Source: Selenomonadales bacterium OttesenSCG-928-I06
GTDB taxonomy: Bacteria; Bacillota; Negativicutes; Sporomusales; Sporomusaceae
Direction: 5' to 3'
Assembly (NCBI GenBank): GCA_030266395.1
Contig: JAJDHX010000005.1
Location: forward strand, 1-54,299
Length of the DNA stretch: 54,299 nucleotides
Shown: one piece after another, positions 1 to 7,501 of the stretch
How positions within the stretch are numbered: the stretch's first letter is position 1
Layout: the number at the start of each line of letters is the position of its first letter
Program-made: the position numbers and the translations under genes
Notes under the pieces: model-generated
Database searches by the model: none
The model's input: only the letters and a program-made list of their open reading frames with translations
What the model was told of the DNA's origin: nothing

Positions 1-1
1 T

Positions 2-661
2 GATGCTTTTGGTCATGTTAGCGTGAGAAATCCGGAAAACCCAAATACTTTCTTCCAATCTTGTGCAAAAGCACCAGAGGTAGTTGAAAGAGACGACATT
101 CTTGAAATTGATTTAGATGGCAATGTTGTAACTCAAACTGACAAAAGACCTTATGGAGAAAGAGTTATTCATGCGTATATCTTTAAAGCAAGACCAGATG
201 TGAATGCAATTTCGCATAGTCATCCTCATGCCCTTATTCCTTTTTCTTGTACTAATACGCCTGTAAAAACAATGGCTCATTTTTCCAGTATGTTTTTTGA
301 AGGTGTTCCTGTGTATGATGATTATGATGTAAGTACAGGAATGCTTATAGCAACTAAACCGGAAGGTGAACGTCTCGCAAGAGTTCTTGGCGATAAGAGA
401 GGTTGCTTAATGCGTAATCATGGTTGTGTTGTAGTTGGTGAAACTACCGAAATTATGGTTATGTCTTCAGTTTATTTAAGAGACAATGCAGTTATCCAGT
501 TCCAAGCAATGCAAATAGGAGACTATAAAACGTTAACTTGGGAAGAAGGCAGAGAAGCTGCTATAAAACAACTAGGTTCTGGCCCTGTTTCTCGTGGTTG
601 GGGATATTGGGTACACAGAGTTAAAAAAGCGATGCCTGATTTAGCAAATATTAAAGCATAG
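2..661 (+). CDS. Class II aldolase/adducin family protein (5' end outside window)
   Basis: The reading frame is open from base 2, so the start codon lies upstream and 219 residues are visible. The first visible residues (GHVSVRNP), a His-rich metal motif (HSHPHA) and a later RNHG histidine match the zinc-dependent class II aldolase/adducin fold. The family includes sugar-phosphate aldolases and decarboxylases of hydroxylated acids; the GHVSVRNP opening resembles the decarboxylase-like branch, but the substrate cannot be read from sequence. The GTG at 23 is internal to the conserved motif and is not the real start. A permease gene follows 73 bases later on the same strand, suggesting uptake and cleavage of one organic acid. 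The family call is firm and the substrate is unknown. Confidence 0.85.
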   Translation, partial: DAFGHVSVRNPENPNTFFQSCAKAPEVVERDDILEIDLDGNVVTQTDKRPYGERVIHAYIFKARPDVNAISHSHPHALIPFSCTNTPVKTMAHFSSMFFEGVPVYDDYDVSTGMLIATKPEGERLARVLGDKRGCLMRNHGCVVVGETTEIMVMSSVYLRDNAVIQFQAMQIGDYKTLTWEEGREAAIKQLGSGPVSRGWGYWVHRVKKAMPDLANIKA

Positions 662-734
662 GATTAGTAGTGTTAAAATAGTTTAATATTAAAATACTTT
701 ATATGAGTTTGAATATTAAAGAGAGGTGAAATGT

Positions 735-2048
735 GTGGAAGGTGCTGCTTTAGATATTTTTATAATTCTTTCAGTTGTGGTATCTATTGCTTTAGGTTAT
801 TTCTTAAAGATGAACATAGGTTATTTTGCGATTACCTTTGCTTATCTTATTGGAGCATTCATTTTGAAAATGTCTCCAAAAGCGATTATTGGATTATGGC
901 CTGTTGACTTTTTCTTTACACTTTTTGCAATTACGTTGTTTTATGGATTTGCGTTGAGTAATGGAACACTTGATGCAATGGCTAGAAGGGTTGTTTATTG
1001 GAGTAGAAACATTTCCTGGTTTATCCCAATAGCGCTTTTCTTATCATGTATATTCTTAGCAGGTATAGGACCTGGCGCATTACTAATATTCGTATTTATG
1101 CCACCTATCATTATGATGGTTTGTAAACAAAGTAATGTAAATCCACTTCTTGGTGCAATTTGTATGTGGTCAGGTGGAAACCTTGGTGGTTGGTTTATTA
1201 TAGGTCTAAATGGTGTTATTACAAAAGAACTTATTGCAAAGTCAAGTTCTGCTTATGCAGGAGCAGCAGGAGATATGGCCATGGGCGTTTTTATAAAAAT
1301 GGCTATAGTTATGACAATAACGTTCTTTATTGCTTATTTCTTACTTAAAGGATATAAAGCAACTCCTTCATCTGAAGGTGCTCCTACTCCTCTTACTAGA
1401 GAACAAATAGTTAATATGTGGTTAATTGGAATAATTCTTATATTTACAATAGTTCCGGCAGTATTGTTCCGTATTTATCCAGATAGTGGTTTCTTAAAAT
1501 TCTTCTCTGCAAGTATGAACTTACCGCTTCTATCAATTATAGGTGTTGTTGCTTCAATATTACTCAAGCTTGCAAACGAAAAAGAAGCAATGAAGTTTGT
1601 ACCTTGGAATCTAATTATTCTTCTTTGCGGTGTTGCGATGCTTATTGGTGTAGCTGTTAAAGCTGGCACAATTAAAGCTCTTGCTTCATTAGTAGGAACA
1701 ACTATTCCGGCAGCTTTGATGCCATATGGTGTTTCTGTAATTTCGGCAGCTATGAGTTACTGTTCAAGTACTCTTGGTGTTGTTATGCCGACATTATATC
1801 CAATCATTCCTGGTATAGTAGAAGCTACAGGTGGTGCTGTTGATGCGGTGCTATTATTTGCTCTTGTTTGTATTGCATCTACATTTGCAGGTCTTTCTCC
1901 GTTTTCATCAGTTGGTGCACTTTCACTCAGTGGTGTGCAAGATGAAAAAGAAAGAAACAAATTATTTACTCAATTATTATTTATCCCATTTATTGGTGTA
2001 GCATTCTTATTAGTTCTAATTTTTATTGGTTTACTGAATATAGGATAA
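735..2048 (+). CDS. MatC-like dicarboxylate/organic-anion permease (SLC13/IT superfamily)
   Basis: This is a very hydrophobic protein of about 437 residues with roughly 11-12 membrane segments. Its N-terminal half resembles the dicarboxylate carrier MatC N-terminal family, with glycine-rich re-entrant-like stretches (SGGNLGGWF) typical of ion-transporter-superfamily carriers. I place the start at GTG 735 because GAGAGG at 721-726 lies 8 bases upstream; the in-frame GTG at 726 would overlap that ribosome site. It follows the class II aldolase gene and is probably co-transcribed with it, so the two may handle the same carboxylate. A hairpin terminator follows. The exact substrate (malonate, malate or other) is not determined. 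Confidence 0.75.
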   Translation: MEGAALDIFIILSVVVSIALGYFLKMNIGYFAITFAYLIGAFILKMSPKAIIGLWPVDFFFTLFAITLFYGFALSNGTLDAMARRVVYWSRNISWFIPIALFLSCIFLAGIGPGALLIFVFMPPIIMMVCKQSNVNPLLGAICMWSGGNLGGWFIIGLNGVITKELIAKSSSAYAGAAGDMAMGVFIKMAIVMTITFFIAYFLLKGYKATPSSEGAPTPLTREQIVNMWLIGIILIFTIVPAVLFRIYPDSGFLKFFSASMNLPLLSIIGVVASILLKLANEKEAMKFVPWNLIILLCGVAMLIGVAVKAGTIKALASLVGTTIPAALMPYGVSVISAAMSYCSSTLGVVMPTLYPIIPGIVEATGGAVDAVLLFALVCIASTFAGLSPFSSVGALSLSGVQDEKERNKLFTQLLFIPFIGVAFLLVLIFIGLLNIG

Positions 2049-2097
2049 GCTGTTAAATAATATCTACTTTCTTTATAATTAAAGTTCAAATAAAAAT

Positions 2098-2139
2098 AAC
2101 CCTTAATGTAGTGTTAAACTCATTAAGGGTTGTTTTTTT
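2098..2139 (+). terminator. Rho-independent terminator after the MatC-like gene
   Basis: An 11-bp stem (AACCCTTAATG at 2098-2108 paired with 2121-2131) is followed by a run of T. It lies between convergent genes and can serve the plus-strand permease. Confidence 0.85.
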
Positions 2140-2170
2140 GTAGTTGCTTTGAGTATACGAGTATGAATGA

Positions 2171-2869
2171 TTATGTATTATCATCAGATATCCGTACCAT
2201 GCGGTAGCCAATGCCGACATGAGTCTGTAGATATAATGGTTTTGATGAATTTTCTTCAATTTTTTTGCGAAGGGTAGCCATACATACGCGCAATGATTGA
2301 GTATCACCATGAAAATCGCTTAACCAAAGTTCTTTCAAAATATTGTTATATGTTAATATTTTGCCTACATTACGGGAAAGCAACCATAGTAATTTATATT
2401 CCATAGGTGTTAGATGAATTTCAACATTGTCTATAAAAGCACAGTTTGCTGCATAATCAATACGTAGTTTTCCGTTTGTAAAAATATTTGAGCTTTTATT
2501 GTTGTAATTTATTTTGCGAATTGCTGCCCGTATACGTGCCATGAGTTCTTCAACATTAAATGGTTTGGTCAGATAATCTTCGGCTCCGGTGTCTAGTGCT
2601 TGTATTTTGTCAGATATCTCGTTGCGAGCACTAAGTACAATAATTGGATTATTTGTCCAGGTTCGCAATTTTCTTATAAGCTCTGTTCCATCCATATCAG
2701 GCAATCCTAAATCTATAATAAATAAGTCGGGTTGAGTAGAGACTGCTGTTTTGATAGCCTCAGCACCGTTAGAGGCATAACAAAATTTATACCCAAACGC
2801 AGATAGGGCAGTTGTTAGAAGATTTCTGATTGCGTTGTCATCTTCAACTACTAAGATATTTGTTTTCAA
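2171..2869 (-). CDS. OmpR-family response regulator, KdpE-like
   Basis: The 232-residue protein has an N-terminal receiver domain (about 1-118) with acidic residues D10/D11, phospho-acceptor D53 in the IIDLGLPD motif, and the conserved lysine in YLTKPF. A C-terminal OmpR/PhoB winged helix (about 135-228) follows. The receiver, including LSARNEISDKIQALD, is closest in character to KdpE, regulator of the Kdp potassium ATPase. The start is TTG at 2869: AGGAGG lies 7-8 bases upstream within the end of the kinase gene, and TTG overlaps the kinase stop (TTGA). No kdpFABC lies in the window, so the target genes are unknown. Confidence 0.85.
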   Translation of the reverse strand: MKTNILVVEDDNAIRNLLTTALSAFGYKFCYASNGAEAIKTAVSTQPDLFIIDLGLPDMDGTELIRKLRTWTNNPIIVLSARNEISDKIQALDTGAEDYLTKPFNVEELMARIRAAIRKINYNNKSSNIFTNGKLRIDYAANCAFIDNVEIHLTPMEYKLLWLLSRNVGKILTYNNILKELWLSDFHGDTQSLRVCMATLRKKIEENSSKPLYLQTHVGIGYRMVRISDDNT

Positions 2870-3987
2870 GAATATTCCTCCTCTAAAATCAGAGAGATAC
2901 TTATGACAGTACCATGTGGTATATTATCTTTAATTTGAATTGTGCCACCGTGAGCTTGAACAACAGATTGGCAAAGTGATAGACCAAAACCAAGACCGCG
3001 GCGAATGTTATCTAAATTATTGTTAACTGTATAGAACATTTCAAATACTTTTTGTTTTTCTTCATCACTTATTCCACAGCCCATATCGGCCACTTCTATT
3101 ATAGCATGTGAGTCTTTTTGAAATACTCTTATCTTTATATCAGATCCAGCAGGTGTATATTTTACTGCGTTGTCCACAAGATTGATGAGTACATGAACAA
3201 AAAGGCGGGCATCTATTTTTACGATAAGTAGTTTTTCGTCCATTTCTAAGGAAATGTTATGTGCAGGAGCATATCTGTCAAAACGGACAAGCGCTTCCGG
3301 AATAACTTCCTGTAGCACTTCAATTTCTGGATTGATAGACATAACACCATTTTCGATACGTGTGACAAAAAGCAGGTTTTCGACCATGTTGATCAGCCAT
3401 TCTGAATCGTCATGAATATTTTTATACAATTGTTGGCGTACAAGTGGACTGATCTTTTTTTCTTTGTTTAATAGGATATCTGCATTACCGGATATGCTTG
3501 TCAATGGTGTGCGCAGATCGTGCGAAATAGTTCTAAGTAAATTAGCTCTCAGGCGTTCTGCCTCTGCTTCTTGTGCAATGCGTTCGTTAACTTTGCGAAT
3601 TTCCATTGCTTCTTTGGCGACTTGACGGCGAAACATTGTCATGATGCTGTTGGTAATTAGAGAAACAATCAGCATGATAAATGTTGTTATAGAGTATTGC
3701 CAATCATAAAAAAACAGCGTAAAGCGCGGTTCTGCATAAAGGCAATTGAATAAAAACATGCCTATAACAGAGGAAGCACAGCCGTACTTCCAGTGCGAAG
3801 TAAGGGAAGAAATTATTAAGATTCCTAAAATATAAATTGTTATAATATTTGCTTCACTTAAATGTAACCAATAGAAAAAAAACCCTACAAGAGAACAAAC
3901 TCCTAAAATACTTAAAGATATTATAATGTCGTATGAGGTAGTGCCACTTTTTAAATGTTCATTTGTTTTTATAAAATTAAAAGTCAC
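2866..3987 (-). CDS. KdpD-like sensor histidine kinase lacking the N-terminal KdpD/Usp domains
   Basis: The protein has 373 residues. Four membrane segments at about 23-115 match the KdpD-type transmembrane (DUF4118) module. A HisKA domain with H156 in ISHDLRTPLT follows, then an HATPase domain with N, G1 (DMGCGI) and G2 (GLGFGLSL) boxes. Full KdpD proteins are near 890 residues because they carry cytoplasmic KdpD and Usp domains, and those are absent here. Start is GTG at 3987 with AAAGGA upstream. It is translationally coupled to the response regulator by a 4-base overlap. The signal is unknown; potassium or turgor sensing is only an inference from family. Confidence 0.85.
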   Translation of the reverse strand: MTFNFIKTNEHLKSGTTSYDIIISLSILGVCSLVGFFFYWLHLSEANIITIYILGILIISSLTSHWKYGCASSVIGMFLFNCLYAEPRFTLFFYDWQYSITTFIMLIVSLITNSIMTMFRRQVAKEAMEIRKVNERIAQEAEAERLRANLLRTISHDLRTPLTSISGNADILLNKEKKISPLVRQQLYKNIHDDSEWLINMVENLLFVTRIENGVMSINPEIEVLQEVIPEALVRFDRYAPAHNISLEMDEKLLIVKIDARLFVHVLINLVDNAVKYTPAGSDIKIRVFQKDSHAIIEVADMGCGISDEEKQKVFEMFYTVNNNLDNIRRGLGFGLSLCQSVVQAHGGTIQIKDNIPHGTVISISLILEEEYS

Positions 3988-4262
3988 TGCGAGTTCCTTT
4001 CGTTGCGAACCATGTATACAAATATTTTGTGATTATAGTCAGGTGTATTCCTAAGAGAAATTTTTATTTTCAAATTACTTTGTTAATTATTTCTCTCTTA
4101 AATATTATATACGATTTTGTCTATTTATAGCAATCAAAGTCAAAGACAATTCTGGTAGAATCTTTATACTTTCTTAACACGACATAAATATAAAATTTGC
4201 GTTTATGGACATGTTTATTTTAATGTAACACATCAGATAAAATAAGGATTTTCATTAAAAAC

Positions 4263-4299
4263 AAGACAAATTACAAGAGCGAATTTGTCTTATTTTTTT
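4263..4299 (+). terminator. Perfect 10-bp terminator hairpin in the 3988-4513 intergenic region
   Basis: AAGACAAATT (4263-4272) pairs with AATTTGTCTT (4282-4291) and is followed by ATTTTTTT. No gene is visible upstream on the plus strand; 3988-4262 holds only AT-rich sequence. The reverse side is also T-rich, so it may be bidirectional. Confidence 0.65.
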
Positions 4300-4408
4300 A
4301 GTGTTTTTCTTAATGAAATTTTTATATCAAGTGAGGTATTTTTAATACTAAAAAAATTCCGTTTTGATATGCCTTGTGATAACATTAATTTAAGTGTTGA
4401 TGGTTTTT

Positions 4409-4445
4409 GGGGTCGGCATTTTTATGCTGGCTCCGCCCTTTTTTT
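4409..4445 (+). terminator. GC-rich terminator or attenuator upstream of orphan dctQ
   Basis: GGGGTCGGCAT (4409-4419) pairs over 11 bp, with three G-U pairs, with 4424-4434. A TTTT loop separates the arms and seven T follow at 4439-4445. It lies about 70 bases before the dctQ start, where a dctP gene would be expected. It may be the left-over dctP/dctQ intercistronic hairpin or a leader attenuator. Confidence 0.7.
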
Positions 4446-4513
4446 GTTAAGAATATTTCCTATATAAATTAGGAAGTGTTTTTGAAAAATTTTAAACATG
4501 AAAGGAGTATTTT

Positions 4514-5032
4514 ATGCGATTTCCTACGTTTGTCAGAAAAATTAATGGTTTTTTTGCAGTTGTTTCAGGTACGTTAATCGCAACAATGGCATTATTTGCT
4601 TTTATAGAAGTAGTGCTCAGAAATGTTTTTAGTGCGCCGACAATCTGGACAACAAACGTTTCTCAGTATATGTTGCTTTGGGCTCTTATGCTGGGTTCGG
4701 CTTTTACGTTTGAAACCAAAGGTCATGTTTCTGTTGATTTTATCAGAGTTTCTTTTGCCCGACGTTTTGGCGTTAAGTATGCTAGATTTGTGGCAATTCC
4801 TTGCTATTGTTTCTGTCTAGTTTATATAGGCGTTTTATTCTGGAAAACTTATGATTTATTTTCACAAGCTATGGTATTAGAAAGACTTACTTTAGGTATG
4901 ATTCAAATTCCGGTTGCTTATTTGTATGGAGGCATCCTTGTAGGTTGCGTCTTAATGGCAATTACCGTTATTTTTATTCTTTTAGATTTATTTTCCGGAA
5001 GTAATGAATTTGCTAGTGAGGAGGAAATTTAG
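4514..5032 (+). CDS. dctQ: TRAP transporter small permease, DctQ family (orphan)
   Basis: The 172-residue protein has four predicted membrane segments and typical DctQ motifs: an aromatic W-x-x-x-x-S/A-Q-Y-M-L-L-W stretch in the second helix region and a GHVSVDFI motif after it. AAAGGAG lies 8 bases before the ATG. In a working TRAP system DctQ pairs with the large permease DctM and the periplasmic binder DctP. Here no dctP precedes it and only a 38-codon dctM stub follows. It therefore has no partner in this locus, unless it works with the dctPQM set at 15.7-18.6 kb or a distant DctM. Confidence 0.85.
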   Translation: MRFPTFVRKINGFFAVVSGTLIATMALFAFIEVVLRNVFSAPTIWTTNVSQYMLLWALMLGSAFTFETKGHVSVDFIRVSFARRFGVKYARFVAIPCYCFCLVYIGVLFWKTYDLFSQAMVLERLTLGMIQIPVAYLYGGILVGCVLMAITVIFILLDLFSGSNEFASEEEI

Positions 5033-5034
5033 AT

Positions 5035-5151
5035 ATGGAATTACTGGGTATCCTGGGGATCTTGTTGGTAGTTCTACTTATAGGAACTCCTATTAGCTTT
5101 GGGCTAGGTTTTATTGCATTTGTTTCTATTATAAATATATATGAGGAATAG
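5035..5151 (+). pseudogene. Truncated TRAP DctM remnant (38 codons)
   Basis: ATG at 5035 lies three bases after the dctQ stop, behind AGGAGG. The reading frame gives MELLGILGILLVV, then LIGTPISFGLGF, the usual first membrane helix of a DctM large permease (normally about 425 residues). It stops at TAG 5149-5151. No further DctM sequence is seen downstream, because an unrelated permease begins within 15 bases. I read this as a deletion or replacement that left the 5' end of dctM. A small membrane peptide in its own right is possible but less likely. Confidence 0.75.
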
Positions 5152-5153
5152 GA

Positions 5154-6461
5154 GTGATGCTTTTAATGGACCAACAAGTAATTATTGCAGTAACGATTTT
5201 TTTAATTGCCTATGCACTTATAATTTCCGAAAAAATACATAGGACAATAGTAGCATTAGCTGGTGCGATGCTCATGATTTTTTTTGGTATTTTAGATCAA
5301 GAATCTGCAATACATCATGTTGACTTTAACACATTAGGTTTATTAGTTGGGATGATGATAATAGTAGGTATTACAAGCAGAACAGGACTTTTTAATTATT
5401 TGGCTGTTTGGTGTGCTAAAAAAGTGGAAGCAGACCCTGTGAAGCTTTTGGTGGCACTAAGTTTACTTACTGCTGTTTGTTCTGCATTTTTAGATAATGT
5501 AACAACAGTGCTTCTCACAGTGCCTATTACTATTAGTATTACTAAGAAACTTAAAGTGCCTATTATGCCGTATTTGCTTGCTCAGATTATTGCTTCAAAT
5601 ATTGGTGGTACAGCAACTCTTATTGGTGATCCACCAAATATAATGATAGGAAGTGCAGTAAAAGAACTTACGTTTATCGCGTTTATTGAAAATTTGGCAT
5701 TAATTTCAATTCTTATTTTAATTGCAACAATTGCTATATTTGTTCTTATTTATCGGAAAAAACTTGTCACTACTGATGCTTTAAGACAAGAAATTATGGC
5801 AATTAAAGAGAAAGAAGAAATAAAAGATTCCAAGCTTTTAAAAATTTGTTTAGGAGTTCTTGCTATAACAATATCACTTTTCTTCCTGCATCAGGCTCTT
5901 CATTTGGAATCAGCTACAGTTGCTTTATTTGGAGCAAGTTTACTTATGGTGATTGCTAAAAACTATATAGAACATCATATGGAAGAAGTTTTTGAAAAAG
6001 TAGAATGGACAGCAATATTCTTTTTTGTAGGTTTGTTTATCATTGTAGGTGGTCTGATTGATACAGGGGTAATTAGTTTTCTTGCAAAAAAAGCAATGGA
6101 AATTACTGCTGGTGAAATGGTAATGACATCTATGATGATTTTATGGCTTAGTGCAATAGCCTCCGCGTTTGTAGATAACATTCCATTTGTGGCAACAATG
6201 ATACCTCTTATTAAAGAAATGGGAATGATGGGTATTGAAAATTTGGAGCCACTTTGGTGGAGTTTAGCGTTAGGCGCTTGTCTTGGCGGTAATGGTACAT
6301 TAATAGGTGCAAGTGCAAATATTATTGTAGCAGGACTTGCTGCTAGAGAGGGTAATCCAATATCATTTATTGAGTATTTTAAAGTAGGGTTCCCGTTAAT
6401 GATTTTGTCAATCATAATGTCTAGCGTTTATATTTATTTTAGATATCTTTTGAATTATTAA
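5154..6461 (+). CDS. ArsB/NhaD-type permease (SLC13/ion transporter superfamily)
   Basis: The protein has about 435 residues and 11-12 membrane segments. Two inverted-repeat signature motifs are visible, GGTATLIGDPPNIMIG in the N-terminal half and GGNGTLIGASANIIVAG in the C-terminal half, with conserved SAFLDN and SAFVDN motifs before each. This layout is typical of the ArsB/NhaD/P-protein branch, which moves arsenite, Na+/H+ or carboxylates. The start could be GTG 5154, ATG 5157 or ATG 5166; GAGG at 5143-5146 and AGGAG at 5150-5154 do not decide it. No arsR or arsA is nearby, so an arsenic role is unsupported. It sits where dctM should be. Confidence 0.8.
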   Translation: MMLLMDQQVIIAVTIFLIAYALIISEKIHRTIVALAGAMLMIFFGILDQESAIHHVDFNTLGLLVGMMIIVGITSRTGLFNYLAVWCAKKVEADPVKLLVALSLLTAVCSAFLDNVTTVLLTVPITISITKKLKVPIMPYLLAQIIASNIGGTATLIGDPPNIMIGSAVKELTFIAFIENLALISILILIATIAIFVLIYRKKLVTTDALRQEIMAIKEKEEIKDSKLLKICLGVLAITISLFFLHQALHLESATVALFGASLLMVIAKNYIEHHMEEVFEKVEWTAIFFFVGLFIIVGGLIDTGVISFLAKKAMEITAGEMVMTSMMILWLSAIASAFVDNIPFVATMIPLIKEMGMMGIENLEPLWWSLALGACLGGNGTLIGASANIIVAGLAAREGNPISFIEYFKVGFPLMILSIIMSSVYIYFRYLLNY

Positions 6462-6476
6462 TTTTTAAATAAAAAA

Positions 6477-6515
6477 GAAGCACTATAAATAATTTTTTAT
6501 AGTGCTTCTTTTTTT
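6477..6515. terminator. Bidirectional terminator between convergent genes
   Basis: GAAGCACTATA (6477-6487) pairs with TATAGTGCTTC (6498-6508). It is flanked by a run of A on the left and of T on the right, so it can end both the ArsB/NhaD-like gene and the DUF169 gene. Confidence 0.85.
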
Positions 6516-7296
6516 AGTTTCTTTTTAAAATTTCCTGCCATTCGTGTTTATAAAGGAAGACGTTGCTGTCGTTCGCATTATCTTCAAGTTCTAAGAACAT
6601 TTTATATGGAACTGTGAAAGAAAGAATGTCTTTATCAAAGACTTTTCTTACAGATATGTCTGTAAGACCTATAATTGCTTTAGGATATTCTTTTTCGCAT
6701 TCCTGATATGGCATCAGACACGTTTGGTGGCAACCTGCTCCAAAGTATGAAACAACATTATCGCGAGTTGGTCTGTTGTAACTTGCCAGAATACATAAAG
6801 CTGAAAGTTGATCAGGGTTAGCCAGGAATACTACTAATTTTACTTTTTCGCCTTCTTTGACATCTTTGAGTGGTTTATATACTACATACTCATAAGGAAT
6901 ATCAACAACAGGCAATTGTTTTATAAAATTTTCGGCAATTTCAGGTGATTTAAGATAGCCTTCGCCATCTTGCAGGTGAGGCATTTTTTGAGCTATCATC
7001 TTACCTTGTTCTGTTTGGCAAAACTCTTTGTTACCTGTTGATAAGAAATACTCTATTCCGCCAGGGAAATTCACATAGGTATTACCAAAACCAAGTCCTG
7101 TACCGCCCCCGATACAGCCATAGGTCTCTCTGGAGAAAACTCCTGTTTTACCGCTACCAGCTGCTTTTAAAAGAAAAGGAACACAGCCTCGCCTTCCTTG
7201 CGTAAATTCTACAGCATTATCAGGTTTTTCGTTAGTGTGGATTACCGCAACTGGAAAATACTTGAGTTTTAGTGCTTCAGCTACTTTACTTTTCAC
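6514..7296 (-). CDS. DUF169 family protein
   Basis: The 260-residue soluble protein has the DUF169 hallmarks: a GRRGCVPFLLKAA motif near residue 35, an ETYGCIGGGTGLGFG motif near 60, and a later FGAGCHQTCLMPY segment with two cysteines. The conserved cysteines suggest metal or cofactor binding, but the family has no established biochemical function. Start is GTG 7296 behind GGAGGG. It is a single gene, convergent with the ArsB/NhaD-like permease and divergent from the arg operon. The family call is good and the role is unknown. Confidence 0.8.
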   Translation of the reverse strand: MKSKVAEALKLKYFPVAVIHTNEKPDNAVEFTQGRRGCVPFLLKAAGSGKTGVFSRETYGCIGGGTGLGFGNTYVNFPGGIEYFLSTGNKEFCQTEQGKMIAQKMPHLQDGEGYLKSPEIAENFIKQLPVVDIPYEYVVYKPLKDVKEGEKVKLVVFLANPDQLSALCILASYNRPTRDNVVSYFGAGCHQTCLMPYQECEKEYPKAIIGLTDISVRKVFDKDILSFTVPYKMFLELEDNANDSNVFLYKHEWQEILKRN

Positions 7297-7423
7297 TTTG
7301 TTTCCCTCCTAAATAATAATTGAGAATCTTTAGCCTTTCTGCTACAATAGGTAGGAAATACTAATCCTGTTAGCTTAATTTTACCATAAATATTAAAGTT
7401 ATAAATGAAAATTAAAAATAAGT

Positions 7424-7474
7424 TTGAATATAAATAAAAAACTATTGCATTTTTATGCATATATATTGTATAAT
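7424..7474 (+). promoter_or_regulatory. argC operon promoter with ArgR-box-like sequences
   Basis: TTGCAT (7445-7450) and TATAAT (7469-7474) are 18 bp apart. The palindrome TGCATTTTTATGCA (7446-7459) overlaps the -35 element and TTGAATATAAATAA (7424-7437) lies just upstream. Both resemble arginine-repressor boxes (TGAAT-N-ATTCA type). The promoter is clear; ArgR control is inferred. Confidence 0.6.
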
Positions 7475-7501
7475 TATAAAAATATATAGGAGGAGAGCTT
7501 T

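Noticed and set aside
4285-4467. 60-codon plus-strand open frame between the kinase and dctQ genes
   Set aside because: It starts inside one terminator hairpin and contains another, lacks a ribosome site and has no protein-like composition.
5154-6461. Reading this gene as the missing DctM
   Set aside because: Its GDPPN and GASAN motifs and the FLDN/FVDN repeats are of the ArsB/NhaD type; no DctM motif is present.
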